A stretch of 64,000 nt of DNA, taken from the NCBI GenBank assembly GCA_964461025.1, contig CAYWSE010000004.1, positions 1 through 64,000 on the forward strand. The letters are read 5' to 3'. Every line of letters starts with the position of its first letter. Position 1 is the first letter of the stretch. Positions 53,787 through 62,616 of the stretch are shown one piece after another. The notes under the pieces were generated by a model that was not told where the DNA came from, did not search any database, and worked only from the letters and a program-made list of their open reading frames with translations. The translations under genes and the position numbers were made by a program. This stretch comes from JAHBVL01 sp964461025 (GTDB lineage: Bacteria; Chloroflexota; Chloroflexia; Thermomicrobiales; UBA6265).

Positions 53787-55025
53787 GTGCGTCCACGACT
53801 CGACTTGCCCGCTTCGATTGTCCCGGTTTTTTGGGGTCTCTTTTTTTTGGAAGCGACCTATGGCGCCTACGTCAGTGTCTGGCCGTTGTGGATCGAGCAT
53901 CTCGGCGCGCCAGTCACAACCGTGGGTCTGATGCTTGGCATCGGCGGCTTCTTGCGCATCTTCGTGCTCGCGCCGTCTGCCGCAATCGCCGATCGGTTTG
54001 GCTATCGCCGGGTGATCATTGCGGCGCGCATCGTATCGGTGATCGGCTTTCTGGGCGCGGCGGTCTCCACCCATTGGGCCCAACTCATCCTGGTAATCAT
54101 TGCTTTCGCGATTGGCGAGATGGTCTTTCCGCTCATCCAGACGATCGTGGCCACCGAAGCCGGCGATCAACGGATGCGCTCGTTTGCGCTCGTCTTCAAC
54201 GTTGGTCCATCGATCGCGCTGGCCGTTTCGCCGTTGATTGGCGCGGTTGTTGTGGCGCTCTTCGGCATGAGCGCGGCATTTGTTCTGGGTGCAGTCTTTT
54301 CGGGATTGGCGGTGCTCTGCCTGACCCGACTCCGCGAGCCGAACCTTCGACCGGAAGCTACCGAGACTCAGTCAGCGGGTTATGCCGCCGCAATACGGCA
54401 TCCCGGTGTTCGGCTAGTGGCATTGTTGCTCCTGCTGACGGTCTTTTCCCTGTCGTTTGGTGTCGCATTTATCCCGACATTTCTCGAAGATGTTCGCGGT
54501 TTCTCTCCGTCGTCGATCACCGCGCTCGGTGCATTGCCTGCTGTTGGATCCGCAGTGTTCGGGCTGATCGTGGCGCGGACGAAGACGCTTCAACAACGTC
54601 CCTTTCTGTCCGCGGCCGTACCAGTCGGGCTGATGTCGGTGGCATTTGTCATCTTCTGGAATTCGGCATATGTCCCGCTCATCGTGCTGGCGTTCTTCCT
54701 TCGCGGCGGGCTGTTCGCGGTTTGGGCTACGCTGATTTCAGCACTTGGTGAGCTGGCTCCGGAGCGAATCCGCTCTCGTTCTTTCGCGCTGCTGGAGATG
54801 ATTGGCGGCGTGGCGTTCGCGCTGGGCCCGATAATCGCCGGTGTGCTCTATGCGAGACGAGAAACGCTGCCATTCGAGATCGCCACAATCCTGGCGCTCG
54901 GGCTCGTGCCGGTCTTCCTGTTGGCGCAGCGGCGCGTGGACCGGATGCCGAAAGAGGACACAACAGCGATCGGACCGAACGGACGTCGCGACGATGACGA
55001 TCTTCACCCCGAACTGGCGGTTTGA
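53787..55025 (+). CDS. MFS transporter (12-helix)
   Basis: 412 residues, about 12 transmembrane segments. ADRFGYRRVIIAAR is the A-type loop between helices 2 and 3. GTG start with GGAGGAAACTG upstream. The charged C-terminal tail (about 30 residues) is cytoplasmic. No recognised substrate motif. Seven bases before yigZ, so probably the first gene of an operon. Confidence 0.88.
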   Translation: MRPRLDLPASIVPVFWGLFFLEATYGAYVSVWPLWIEHLGAPVTTVGLMLGIGGFLRIFVLAPSAAIADRFGYRRVIIAARIVSVIGFLGAAVSTHWAQLILVIIAFAIGEMVFPLIQTIVATEAGDQRMRSFALVFNVGPSIALAVSPLIGAVVVALFGMSAAFVLGAVFSGLAVLCLTRLREPNLRPEATETQSAGYAAAIRHPGVRLVALLLLLTVFSLSFGVAFIPTFLEDVRGFSPSSITALGALPAVGSAVFGLIVARTKTLQQRPFLSAAVPVGLMSVAFVIFWNSAYVPLIVLAFFLRGGLFAVWATLISALGELAPERIRSRSFALLEMIGGVAFALGPIIAGVLYARRETLPFEIATILALGLVPVFLLAQRRVDRMPKEDTTAIGPNGRRDDDDLHPELAV

Positions 55026-55031
55026 CTCGTT

Positions 55032-55679
55032 GTGGCTGATCGCGTTCGCACCATCGCCGTCTCCGGGGCCAAGGAGCTGGAAGTCAGGAAATCGCGATTC
55101 ATCTGCACGCTGCAACGTGTCGCGACAGAGGACGAGGCCAAGGCGTTCATCGCCGCGATGCGCAAACAATACTGGGACGCCAGTCACAATTGCACCGCCT
55201 GGGTGATTGGTGAACGGGGCGAGTCACAGCGCAGCAGCGACGATGGCGAACCCTCCGGCACGGCGGGGCAACCGATGCTGAATGTCCTCAATCAGCGCGA
55301 GTTAACTGATGTCGTTGCGGTGGTCACCAGATACTTTGGCGGCACGTTTCTGGGCGCAGGTGGGCTGATCCGCGCCTACGGTCAGGCGGTTTCAGACGCG
55401 ATCGACGCGGTCGGCATCGTCGAGCGCAAACCGCAGCTCGTCGTGGTCATCGAGGCGCCGCACGACATCGCCGGTAGACTCGAGTTCGCTTTGCGCGGCA
55501 CGACATTTCCCGTCGCGAATATCGAATATGGCGCCGCGGTGACCTTCGAACTGCACGTCGATCCCTCAGAGCTCGCTGACCTGGAAACGTGGCTGGGCGA
55601 AGCGACCAGCGGTCAATGTAGTGTCGACGTCACTGGTGAGCAAACCGTTGAAGTGCCAATAGGGGGTGATACGTCATGA
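55032..55679 (+). CDS. YigZ/IMPACT family protein
   Basis: 215 residues. RSSDDGEPSGTAGQPML and VVTRYFGGTFLGAGGLIRAYGQAV are the family hallmarks of the N-terminal domain; a smaller C-terminal ferredoxin-like domain follows. Members are linked to translation and stress; the bacterial role is poorly defined. GTG start. Confidence 0.9.
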   Translation: MADRVRTIAVSGAKELEVRKSRFICTLQRVATEDEAKAFIAAMRKQYWDASHNCTAWVIGERGESQRSSDDGEPSGTAGQPMLNVLNQRELTDVVAVVTRYFGGTFLGAGGLIRAYGQAVSDAIDAVGIVERKPQLVVVIEAPHDIAGRLEFALRGTTFPVANIEYGAAVTFELHVDPSELADLETWLGEATSGQCSVDVTGEQTVEVPIGGDTS

Positions 55680-56392
55680 CGCTTTACGAGCTGTACGCTG
55701 AGTCAGGACCCAAGCACCGTAAGACGTACATTCATGTCCCGCAGATTCTCGGGTGCGTCGCGCGCGGGGCGACAACTGAAGAAGCAGTCGCGAACACTCC
55801 CGCGGAGATACGGCGCTTTCTCCGGTTTCTGCGGCGCCATCGGGAGGACGTCGATCCCGAAGAGGACATCGAGGTTCGAATCGCCGAACACATCACGGAA
55901 GGCATTTCTCTTGGTGATGGATATCCGTATGTGACTTTCGCCACCGATTTCGAGCCGCTCGATTCCGGGGAAGTCGATCGTCAATTGTTACGTGTAAGGG
56001 AGGTGATGAGCGAAATCGGCGCCTGGGCTCGGTCGCAGAGTCCCGAATCGCTCGATGCACAACCACCTGTTGGGCGGCCGGCGCAAACGATTCTTCTCCA
56101 CATTCTCGGCCCTCAGGGGAGCATTCTGGCGGCGGCGTTCGGTCGTGCGCCAGGCTTTGGCCCGATCAAAGCGGCGGCCAAGTCGGGCGAACTTCCAATC
56201 GACGAAGCATTGCTGCTGTCGTGGGAGAAGTGCGCCGAACGCGTCAAACAGGCGACGCCGGACGAATGGAACAGCGTGCGCCAGATGACCGGCTACGTCT
56301 ACACGCTTCGCAATGCGCTTCGACGGATGATCGAGCACCCATGGGAGCATTTCGTGGAACTCTCGGAGCGCCCCGGAGGACCAGTTCTCTAA
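55676..56392 (+). CDS. HicB-like / DinB-like fusion protein
   Basis: 238 residues. Residues 1-65 resemble HicB/UPF0150 (VPQILGCVARGATTEEAVANTPAEIRRFLRFL), a domain of antitoxins. Residues 110-235 look like a DinB four-helix bundle (RVREVMSEIGAWARSQ, HILGPQGSILAA, LLSWEKCAERVKQAT, LRNALRRMIEHPWEHFVEL); the third His of the usual metal triad may be the H of EHPWEH. The ATG overlaps the YigZ stop (ATGA). No HicA lies nearby. Function unknown. Confidence 0.75.
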   Translation: MTLYELYAESGPKHRKTYIHVPQILGCVARGATTEEAVANTPAEIRRFLRFLRRHREDVDPEEDIEVRIAEHITEGISLGDGYPYVTFATDFEPLDSGEVDRQLLRVREVMSEIGAWARSQSPESLDAQPPVGRPAQTILLHILGPQGSILAAAFGRAPGFGPIKAAAKSGELPIDEALLLSWEKCAERVKQATPDEWNSVRQMTGYVYTLRNALRRMIEHPWEHFVELSERPGGPVL

Positions 56393-56404
56393 GGTGAGAC
56401 GGAC

Positions 56405-56884
56405 CTATCTGATGACGAGTTCCGCCTCGATCTCGACGCAGAAGTTCCACGGAAGGCCGGCGACGCCGATCGCCGAACGGACGTGCTGACCGGCGTCCTG
56501 ACCCCAGAGCTCGAGGATCAGGTCGGAGCAGCCATTGATGACGGCAGGAAACTCGAAGAAATCGGGCGCGGCGTTGACCATGCCGAAAACTCGCAACCAG
56601 CGGTCGATACGGTCGAGATCACCAAGTTCTCGCTTCAGGCTCGCGAACATCGATACAGCCGTCAGGCGGGCGGCGTCGTATGCGGCATCGGGAGAGACGT
56701 TGTCGCCGACCTTGCCGAATGGTCCGGCCAGTGATCCATCGGGATGCTGAGCAGTATGTCCGGCGATATAGGCTCGATCGCCATGCACCCGCACGAATGA
56801 AAAGGGAATGCGCACTCCAGGCGGCACCTTGGGAGGTTCCGGCAACACGAGTTTCATCGATGCCAGTTTTTCTTCGATCGTCAC
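56405..56884 (-). CDS. RidA family (YjgF/YER057c) protein
   Basis: 159 residues, a RidA-like trimeric fold: AYIAGHTAQHPDGSLAGPFGKVGDNVSPDAAYDAARL and NGCSDLILELWGQDAGQHVRSAIGVAGLPWNFCVEIEAELVI. In the 105-110 region the conserved Arg is in HVRSAIGVAGLP. RidA hydrolyses reactive imines from PLP enzymes. Slightly longer than the 130-residue classic form at its N terminus. Confidence 0.87.
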   Translation of the reverse strand: MTIEEKLASMKLVLPEPPKVPPGVRIPFSFVRVHGDRAYIAGHTAQHPDGSLAGPFGKVGDNVSPDAAYDAARLTAVSMFASLKRELGDLDRIDRWLRVFGMVNAAPDFFEFPAVINGCSDLILELWGQDAGQHVRSAIGVAGLPWNFCVEIEAELVIR

Positions 56885-56908
56885 CCGCTGCCTCGCTTTC
56901 CCACACCG

Positions 56909-57592
56909 TTATCCGTTGAGCTCGATCGGTTCGGTGAGCTCTGGATTGTTGTTCCGCACGTTGTTCACGTCGCGGCTGACCGGAACGACCTGCATTTCTT
57001 CGCCCGGATATGGACCGAGCAGTCGTTCGACCTGCGCGACATCGTTGACGGAGCGGTCGAGCCACTCCTCTTCGTCATCCTGGTGAAGTATGACCGGCAT
57101 CCGCTCGTGCAGTGGGCGCATCAGCTCATTTGCCGCCGTAGTGACGATGGTGTAGCTTGCTATAACATTCTCGTCGTCGTCTTTCCAGGCGTCGTAGAGG
57201 CCGGCGAACGCAAAGAGCGGATCCCCTGGAACGGTGATGTAGTAGGGCTGTTTATGATCGCCCATATTCTTCCATTCATAGAAGCCATTGGCGGGAACGA
57301 GACATCGCCGGCTCTTGATCAAATTGCGGAACATCGGTTTTTCGTTCAGCGTTTCGGCGCGAGCATTGATCGGTGCCACGCCTCTCTTGCCAGCGCCCTG
57401 CTTTGCCCAGCGAGGCGTGAGTCCCCAGGTCATGGCGCGGACTTCGCGTACTCCATCACGGTTTTCCACGACAACAGGTTGCATTGTGGTCGGGGCAACA
57501 TTCCAGGACTGGGGAATCGCGATCGAAAGCTGGCGAAGCTGAAAGCGTTCGGAGAGATCTTCAGGGGCGTTGAGCACGTATCGTCCGCACAT
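56909..57592 (-). CDS. SRAP domain protein (YedK/HMCES)
   Basis: 227 residues. Cys2 after the start Met (MCGRYVL) forms the cross-link with abasic DNA; NARAETLNEKPMF (Glu) and LHERMPVILH (His) complete the site. It shields abasic sites in single-stranded DNA. ATG 57592 follows AAAGGAG; residue 2 must be the catalytic Cys, which decides the start over the longer frame. Confidence 0.94.
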   Translation of the reverse strand: MCGRYVLNAPEDLSERFQLRQLSIAIPQSWNVAPTTMQPVVVENRDGVREVRAMTWGLTPRWAKQGAGKRGVAPINARAETLNEKPMFRNLIKSRRCLVPANGFYEWKNMGDHKQPYYITVPGDPLFAFAGLYDAWKDDDENVIASYTIVTTAANELMRPLHERMPVILHQDDEEEWLDRSVNDVAQVERLLGPYPGEEMQVVPVSRDVNNVRNNNPELTEPIELNG

Positions 57593-57656
57593 AGTTGAGC
57601 TCCTTTCCAGCACGGGATTCGACCATTGTGAGCATAGCACTGCGCCGTTTGCGGAT

Positions 57657-57691
57657 GAACCGAGCGGGCGCTGATTTCTCCCGCTCGGTTC
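57657..57691. terminator. Hairpin between small membrane protein gene and SRAP gene
   Basis: GAACCGAGCGGG and CCCGCTCGGTTC, a perfect 12-bp inverted repeat with 11-base loop, 45 bases past the stop of the small gene at 57737. No T-run on either side. Confidence 0.55.
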
Positions 57692-57736
57692 GCCAGACAG
57701 ATCGATCCGGCAGCGATGCTTTCTGGGCCGGGTGAC

Positions 57737-57880
57737 CTAGCCAATCGCCGCGCCCGTGAGAATAGCGGCGAAGAGCATCGCGAGCGAAATGACAGTTGCG
57801 GAAAGGGCGAGAATCTGAGCGAGTGGCGTTTCCTGTTCGGAAGGAGAATTGAGCATTGTTGTATCGTGTCCTGTCGTCAT
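57737..57880 (-). CDS. 47-residue single-helix membrane protein
   Basis: A short gene on the minus strand. The peptide has a polar head (MTTGHDTTMLNSPSEQETPL) and then a hydrophobic helix of about 25 residues ending TGAAIG. GGGAG seven bases before ATG 57880 and the hairpin downstream suggest a true gene. No family recognised; it could be a small regulator or subunit. Confidence 0.6.
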   Translation of the reverse strand: MTTGHDTTMLNSPSEQETPLAQILALSATVISLAMLFAAILTGAAIG

Positions 57881-58076
57881 GGCGTGCTCCCATGGTGAGA
57901 ATCGACCAAGCCACGTCGGCTTTGAAATCAGGTTATGGCTCCATGCTGTGCGCTTCCTTCACGTTTTCAGGGATTTGCAGCAGGGAACCTGCGCGGCTGT
58001 TTCTCAGCATTCGCCTACCCGAATCGCCGTGAATTGCGCAGAATTACCAACCAGTGACTCGTGAGAGGACTATTCA

Positions 58077-58739
58077 ATGGAAGACCTGCGTTTTAAGCGG
58101 ATGAACCGGCGCGATCTGCAGCGCTTGCTGCTGGTCAGTCCGGCTCCTTTCGCCGCACTGCTGGCAAGCGGTCGACTTTCCGGGATTGCGCTGGCCCAGG
58201 ATTCAGAAGCAACGCCTGACACTTCTGACGAGATCATCCTCGCCCCGACTCCATCGTGCGATGATGGCGATCTCGACAGCATGGTGGAACAAACCGAAGG
58301 TCCGTACTTCACACCGGACTCGCCCGAGCGGACCACTCTCATCGAGGAGGGAATGCCGGGCCGTGAGCTCGTCCTAACCGGCTATGTCTACACGCCATCA
58401 TGCGTCCCTGTTGCCGGCGCGCTCATCGACTTCTGGCAATGTGATGATTCAGGCGTTTACGACAATCAGGGGTTTCGATTACGAGGACATCAGTTCACCG
58501 ATGAGGCGGGGAGATATGAACTGACGACGATCCTTCCTGGGCTCTATCCGGGCCGCACACGGCATATTCATCTGAAAGTGCAAGCACCGAACGGACCCGT
58601 GCTGACCTCGCAGCTGTACTTTCCCGATGAACCGGAGAACGATCGCGACGGAATCTTCGACGAACGACTGGTTGTCGATCTCGAACAGGACGACACTCGT
58701 GACGTCGCCTACTACACCTTCGTCGTGAGGGACCAGTGA
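58077..58739 (+). CDS. Secreted intradiol ring-cleavage dioxygenase-like protein
   Basis: 220 residues. MNRRDLQRLLLVSPAPFAALLASG is a Tat-like signal. The domain has EGPYFTPDSP, DFWQCDDSGVYDNQG (Tyr ligand) and LYPGRTRHIHLKV (Tyr and two His), the non-haem Fe(III) site of catechol and protocatechuate 3,4-dioxygenases. Exported single-domain forms are known, but their substrate is often unclear. Its stop overlaps the next GTG. Confidence 0.88.
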   Translation: MEDLRFKRMNRRDLQRLLLVSPAPFAALLASGRLSGIALAQDSEATPDTSDEIILAPTPSCDDGDLDSMVEQTEGPYFTPDSPERTTLIEEGMPGRELVLTGYVYTPSCVPVAGALIDFWQCDDSGVYDNQGFRLRGHQFTDEAGRYELTTILPGLYPGRTRHIHLKVQAPNGPVLTSQLYFPDEPENDRDGIFDERLVVDLEQDDTRDVAYYTFVVRDQ

Positions 58740-59779
58740 CGAACTTCTCCAGGAGACACATCCTGGCAACCGGGGGATCGGCTTTCCTGACGAGCGTGGT
58801 CGCCCGCCTTGACCGCGCGTACGCTGACGATCGGGGGCTTCGCGATCTGCACGGCTGGGATTCCCGCTTTGGTTCGGCCGATGGTGCGCGAGGGACCTCG
58901 GTGGACCGATGGAACGAGCTGGCCGGTAACAGGTTGCCGGGTCTTGATGACCTTCTGGCCGGAGAAGCGGGTGTCTACGGGGTGATGGTGGTGGATCAGC
59001 GCGGATTGCTTCGGTACAGCCGCAATCCGGGATTGCCCTTCATCTCGGCAAGTCTCTATAAGCTTCTGCTTTGCACAGAGATCCTGCGCCAGATCGAAGA
59101 CCGCGAGTTGAGCGTGAACGACCGTCTCTTCCTTGATGGCTCCTACTTTATCGAATCGCAGATGCCTGACGGCGCTTACGGGTACGACGCAATTGGCATG
59201 GAGATCGCAGTGCACGAAGCATTGTGGGCGACCATTTGCGTCTCCAGCAACGTCGCCGCTATTTCACTTCTCAGCCTAACCAGCCCGGAGACGATGAACG
59301 CGCTCGGTACGTCGCTGGGGATGACATCAACGACATTTGCGAGTGACCTCCCGTCGCTCGATTTCTGGCCCCCACAGTCCGCGGAATCGGACGCCGATCT
59401 GCTCGCCGCAACAGCATTGATCGAGCGGCAATCCTGGGACTGGCAGATCAACCTGACCTCGCCGGCAGACATGACCCGATTCACCCAACACGTCATGCAA
59501 GGCACGCTGCTGAGTCCGTTTATCAGCTCGGTGATGAGAGGGTTGCTCTTCGATCAACAGATCAATGACAGGATGCCAGCGCTTCTGCCGGCGAGCACCC
59601 GGGCGGCGCACAAAACGGGCAATCTGACCTCGATCGTGCACGATGCCGGTTCGATCATGACGAGCAGTGGCCCTGTTCTGCTTTCGATGTTGTCGCAGGC
59701 AGTTCCCGACGAACACCACGCAACGCGGCTACTTCAGTTAATCGCCGCCATGGTGTACGCCGAGCTCGAGCGAGCCTGA
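58736..59779 (+). CDS. Class-A beta-lactamase-like serine hydrolase, Tat-exported
   Basis: 347 residues. FSRRHILATGGSAFLTSVV is a Tat-like signal. SxxK is SLYK (ISASLYKLLL), the SDN site is SSN (CVSSNVAAI), and KTG is HKTG near residue 298. No Glu166-type omega-loop residue is obvious, so activity may be like D,D-peptidase or of unknown type. GTG start overlaps the preceding stop (GTGA), so the two are translationally coupled. Confidence 0.83.
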   Translation: MTNFSRRHILATGGSAFLTSVVARLDRAYADDRGLRDLHGWDSRFGSADGARGTSVDRWNELAGNRLPGLDDLLAGEAGVYGVMVVDQRGLLRYSRNPGLPFISASLYKLLLCTEILRQIEDRELSVNDRLFLDGSYFIESQMPDGAYGYDAIGMEIAVHEALWATICVSSNVAAISLLSLTSPETMNALGTSLGMTSTTFASDLPSLDFWPPQSAESDADLLAATALIERQSWDWQINLTSPADMTRFTQHVMQGTLLSPFISSVMRGLLFDQQINDRMPALLPASTRAAHKTGNLTSIVHDAGSIMTSSGPVLLSMLSQAVPDEHHATRLLQLIAAMVYAELERA

Positions 59780-59903
59780 CTCACAGGAAACTCCAAGAGA
59801 TCATCCAGCCCAACTTGAGACTGAACCCATATTCTGGAACTACGTAGACGTGCGGACCAGGAGGCTGAAGTCCGCTGACCCATGCAATGAGAGTCAATCA
59901 CCG

Positions 59904-60626
59904 ATGATGAACACCCGAGAACCCCGCACCGAACGCATACTGGTTGTAGAGGATGAAGACGCAATTCGCGAGCTGGTGGCGACCGCTTTGCGGTTCACCG
60001 GCTTTACTGTTGATTCGGTTGGGTCGGGCGCGGAGGCGCTGAGTGCGGCTCGTAATGGATCTTTCGATCTACTCGTGCTCGACGTCAATTTGCCCGATGT
60101 CGATGGTTTTACGATTTGCCGAAAAATCCGGGAAGATGGCAACCATGCGTCGGTCATTTTCCTGACGGCTCGCGATGATCCCGCCGATCTGCGAACCGGG
60201 TTTCTGGGCGGCGGCGACGACTATGTCACCAAGCCATTCAGTCTGGAAGAACTGATGTTGCGCATCGACGCGGTGTTGCGCCGGAGTCAGCGCCTGGAGG
60301 CCGGGCCAAGCCGGCTCGTCTGCGGCGATGTGTCGCTGGATGAGGATGCACACCGGGTCTGGGTTGGCTTCGATGAGGTTTCGCTTTCGCCAACAGAATT
60401 CCGGCTGCTGCGTTATCTGCTGGTCAACAAGGACCGCGTTGTTTCGAAAAACCAGATTCTCGAGCATGTCTGGGACTACGATTTCGCCGGTGACCAATCT
60501 GCCGTGGAAACGTATGTCTCCTACCTGCGCCGGAAGCTCGGAGACAGGGACGCGGAAATCATCCGCACCGTTCGGGGATTTGGCTATTCAATGCGTTCCC
60601 CAGGCGAAACCAGACAGGCATCCTGA
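59904..60626 (+). CDS. OmpR-family response regulator
   Basis: 240 residues. The receiver has the acidic pair VVEDED, the phosphorylation Asp in LLVLDVNLPDVDG and the Lys in VTKPFSLEEL; the winged-helix output domain ends VETYVSYLRRKLGDRDAEIIRTVRGFGY. Two ATG codons (59904, 59907) are possible; no strong ribosome binding site. Its kinase starts 46 bases downstream. Confidence 0.95.
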   Translation: MMNTREPRTERILVVEDEDAIRELVATALRFTGFTVDSVGSGAEALSAARNGSFDLLVLDVNLPDVDGFTICRKIREDGNHASVIFLTARDDPADLRTGFLGGGDDYVTKPFSLEELMLRIDAVLRRSQRLEAGPSRLVCGDVSLDEDAHRVWVGFDEVSLSPTEFRLLRYLLVNKDRVVSKNQILEHVWDYDFAGDQSAVETYVSYLRRKLGDRDAEIIRTVRGFGYSMRSPGETRQAS

Positions 60627-60671
60627 CACCATGGATCAGACCGGCTCCCATCGTCCGCCTGGAGCAGCACA

Positions 60672-62198
60672 GTGAGCATCCGCACCCGGCTGGCATTGGG
60701 CATTGCCGCGCTGTTGATGACGACGTTTGTCATTTTTGGTTTCTTGTTAATCCGAAGCGTGCGAGCCACTTTGATCGATCAGGTTGACGATCAGGTGATT
60801 CAGTCGGCCTCGCGATCGAAACCAGACAACAAAGGTGGTCCGAGTTCAAACCCCTACGATCGTGGCGAATTTGGCGGTGGGAATACCGGCGATATCGGAT
60901 ATGCACCAGGTCTCGGGAACGACACCGGATCGAAACAACAAAACTCCAGCATGTACGACTACGAACGGCCCATTGCCCACTTCGTCTTTTCCAAGAATGG
61001 CGCACTGCTCGTCGATGAACCATGTGGCTACCCTGACTCGCCGAAGTCGCCACCCGTTGTGCCAGACATTCCCAGTGACGAACTCGATGCCATCGTCAAT
61101 CAGATGGTGACGGTCGAAGCAGAAGACAACTCGATACGTTACCGCATGTTCGTGCAACGCGAAGAAGCTGGCAATGTCGTCGTGACCGCGGCCCCACTTG
61201 ACGACGTCGAGTCCGCCGTCGATCGGGTGAGAACCATCTTGCTCTTTTTCGGCGCCGTGACGCTCGTCGGGGCAACCGGCGTCAGCTGGTGGATCATCCG
61301 AAGGGAACTGAAGCCGGTCGACACAATGGTCGAAACGGCGACCGGAATCGCCGCTGGTGACCTGACCATGCGCGTTCCGGAAGCCGACGAGACAACCGAG
61401 CTGGGCAAACTGAGCGCCGCGTTGAACAACATGCTGGGAAAGATCGAAGAGTCGGTGGGTGCAAGGATTGCCAGCGAGGCGCGGCTGCGGCGATTTGTGT
61501 CGGATGCCTCCCACGAGCTTCGAAATCCACTCACCTCTGTTCGCGGGTATGCAGAGCTTTACCGACAAGGAGCGATCACTTCATCTGATGCCGTGGACAA
61601 TGCGATGGGCCGTATCGAGTCGGAAGGCGGCCGCATGGCCCGGCTGGTGGACGATTTGCTGATGCTGGCCCGATTGGATGAGGATCAGGGGCTGCAGATG
61701 GCCTCGGTCGATCTCTCCGCAATTGCCAGTGAAGCTGTGGCCGATTTCGGCGTCGTGGCCACTGACCATCCGATCGACTTCTCGGCCACCGGCGAGGCGA
61801 AGATGACTGGCGACAGCGTTCGGCTGCGACAGGTGATCGACAATCTGCTTTCCAATGTTCGCGTTCATACGCCGGCGGGGACGGCTGTTCATGTCAGTGT
61901 TGTCCGCGACGAAGATGAGATCGTCCTGACGATCGCCGACCAGGGGCCAGGGCTGAGCGAAGAACAGCAGCAGCATGTGTTCGACCGTTTCTGGCGGGCC
62001 GACCCGGCCCGCACCCGGAGCAAAGGAGGAAGCGGTCTGGGTCTGGCGATTGTCGATTCGATCGTTGAGGGTCATCATGGGCGGGTGGAACTGCGCAGTA
62101 TGCCGGGCGAAGGAACGACATTCAATGTGATTCTGCCGGTCGAGCAACCTCCGTCGCAAGAGCGCGAAACATCGAACAGCTTGACCGACCCGGCATAA
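60672..62198 (+). CDS. Sensor histidine kinase with HAMP domain
   Basis: 508 residues. TM1 (residues 7-27), a Gly/Asn-rich extracytoplasmic sensor of about 150 residues, TM2 (about 190-210), HAMP, then the phospho-acceptor FVSDASHELRNPLTSVRGYAEL and the ATPase with N, G1 (IADQGPG), and GLGLAIVDSIVEGHHG. GTG start. Partner of the response regulator directly upstream. Confidence 0.94.
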   Translation: MSIRTRLALGIAALLMTTFVIFGFLLIRSVRATLIDQVDDQVIQSASRSKPDNKGGPSSNPYDRGEFGGGNTGDIGYAPGLGNDTGSKQQNSSMYDYERPIAHFVFSKNGALLVDEPCGYPDSPKSPPVVPDIPSDELDAIVNQMVTVEAEDNSIRYRMFVQREEAGNVVVTAAPLDDVESAVDRVRTILLFFGAVTLVGATGVSWWIIRRELKPVDTMVETATGIAAGDLTMRVPEADETTELGKLSAALNNMLGKIEESVGARIASEARLRRFVSDASHELRNPLTSVRGYAELYRQGAITSSDAVDNAMGRIESEGGRMARLVDDLLMLARLDEDQGLQMASVDLSAIASEAVADFGVVATDHPIDFSATGEAKMTGDSVRLRQVIDNLLSNVRVHTPAGTAVHVSVVRDEDEIVLTIADQGPGLSEEQQQHVFDRFWRADPARTRSKGGSGLGLAIVDSIVEGHHGRVELRSMPGEGTTFNVILPVEQPPSQERETSNSLTDPA

Positions 62199-62249
62199 TC
62201 GAATAGTCGGATCATCTCGACTCGGGCGAACCGGAAGGAGTCAGTGACC

Positions 62250-62534
62250 ATGCTTTTCTATTGCCGTTTCACCTGGTATCCGGGAACATCGCGCAAGGAA
62301 GTGGCCAAGCGCGTAATCGCTCAGGACAAGGCAGGCACAAACCATCCAGAGCGAATCAAGGGCTGGTACACGCTGGTCGGGGGAGGCGCCGGCTTTCTGA
62401 TGATCGAAGGAGATGCACCGCAGGACGTGAGCGAGATCCTGGAGCCGTACATGGATCTGATGTCCTGGGACGTGCATGCCGTTTCCTCCAACAGTTATGA
62501 AGAAAAACTGGACGAGCTGAGAAAGCAGGTCTAG
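62250..62534 (+). CDS. DUF3303 family protein
   Basis: 94 residues. MLFYCRFTWYPGTSRKEVAKRV and IKGWYTLVGGGAGFLMIEGD match the small DUF3303 alpha-beta barrel pattern. ATG 62250 is nine bases behind AGGAG, while GTG 62244 is only three bases from it. Function unknown. Confidence 0.8.
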   Translation: MLFYCRFTWYPGTSRKEVAKRVIAQDKAGTNHPERIKGWYTLVGGGAGFLMIEGDAPQDVSEILEPYMDLMSWDVHAVSSNSYEEKLDELRKQV

Positions 62535-62616
62535 CCAGAACAGACCTGCTTGACTTCCCGAAGGTCCAGACAGATGCTTGATGTACGAGAGCACGTGCAT
62601 GTAGGCGTCTGGTCCG

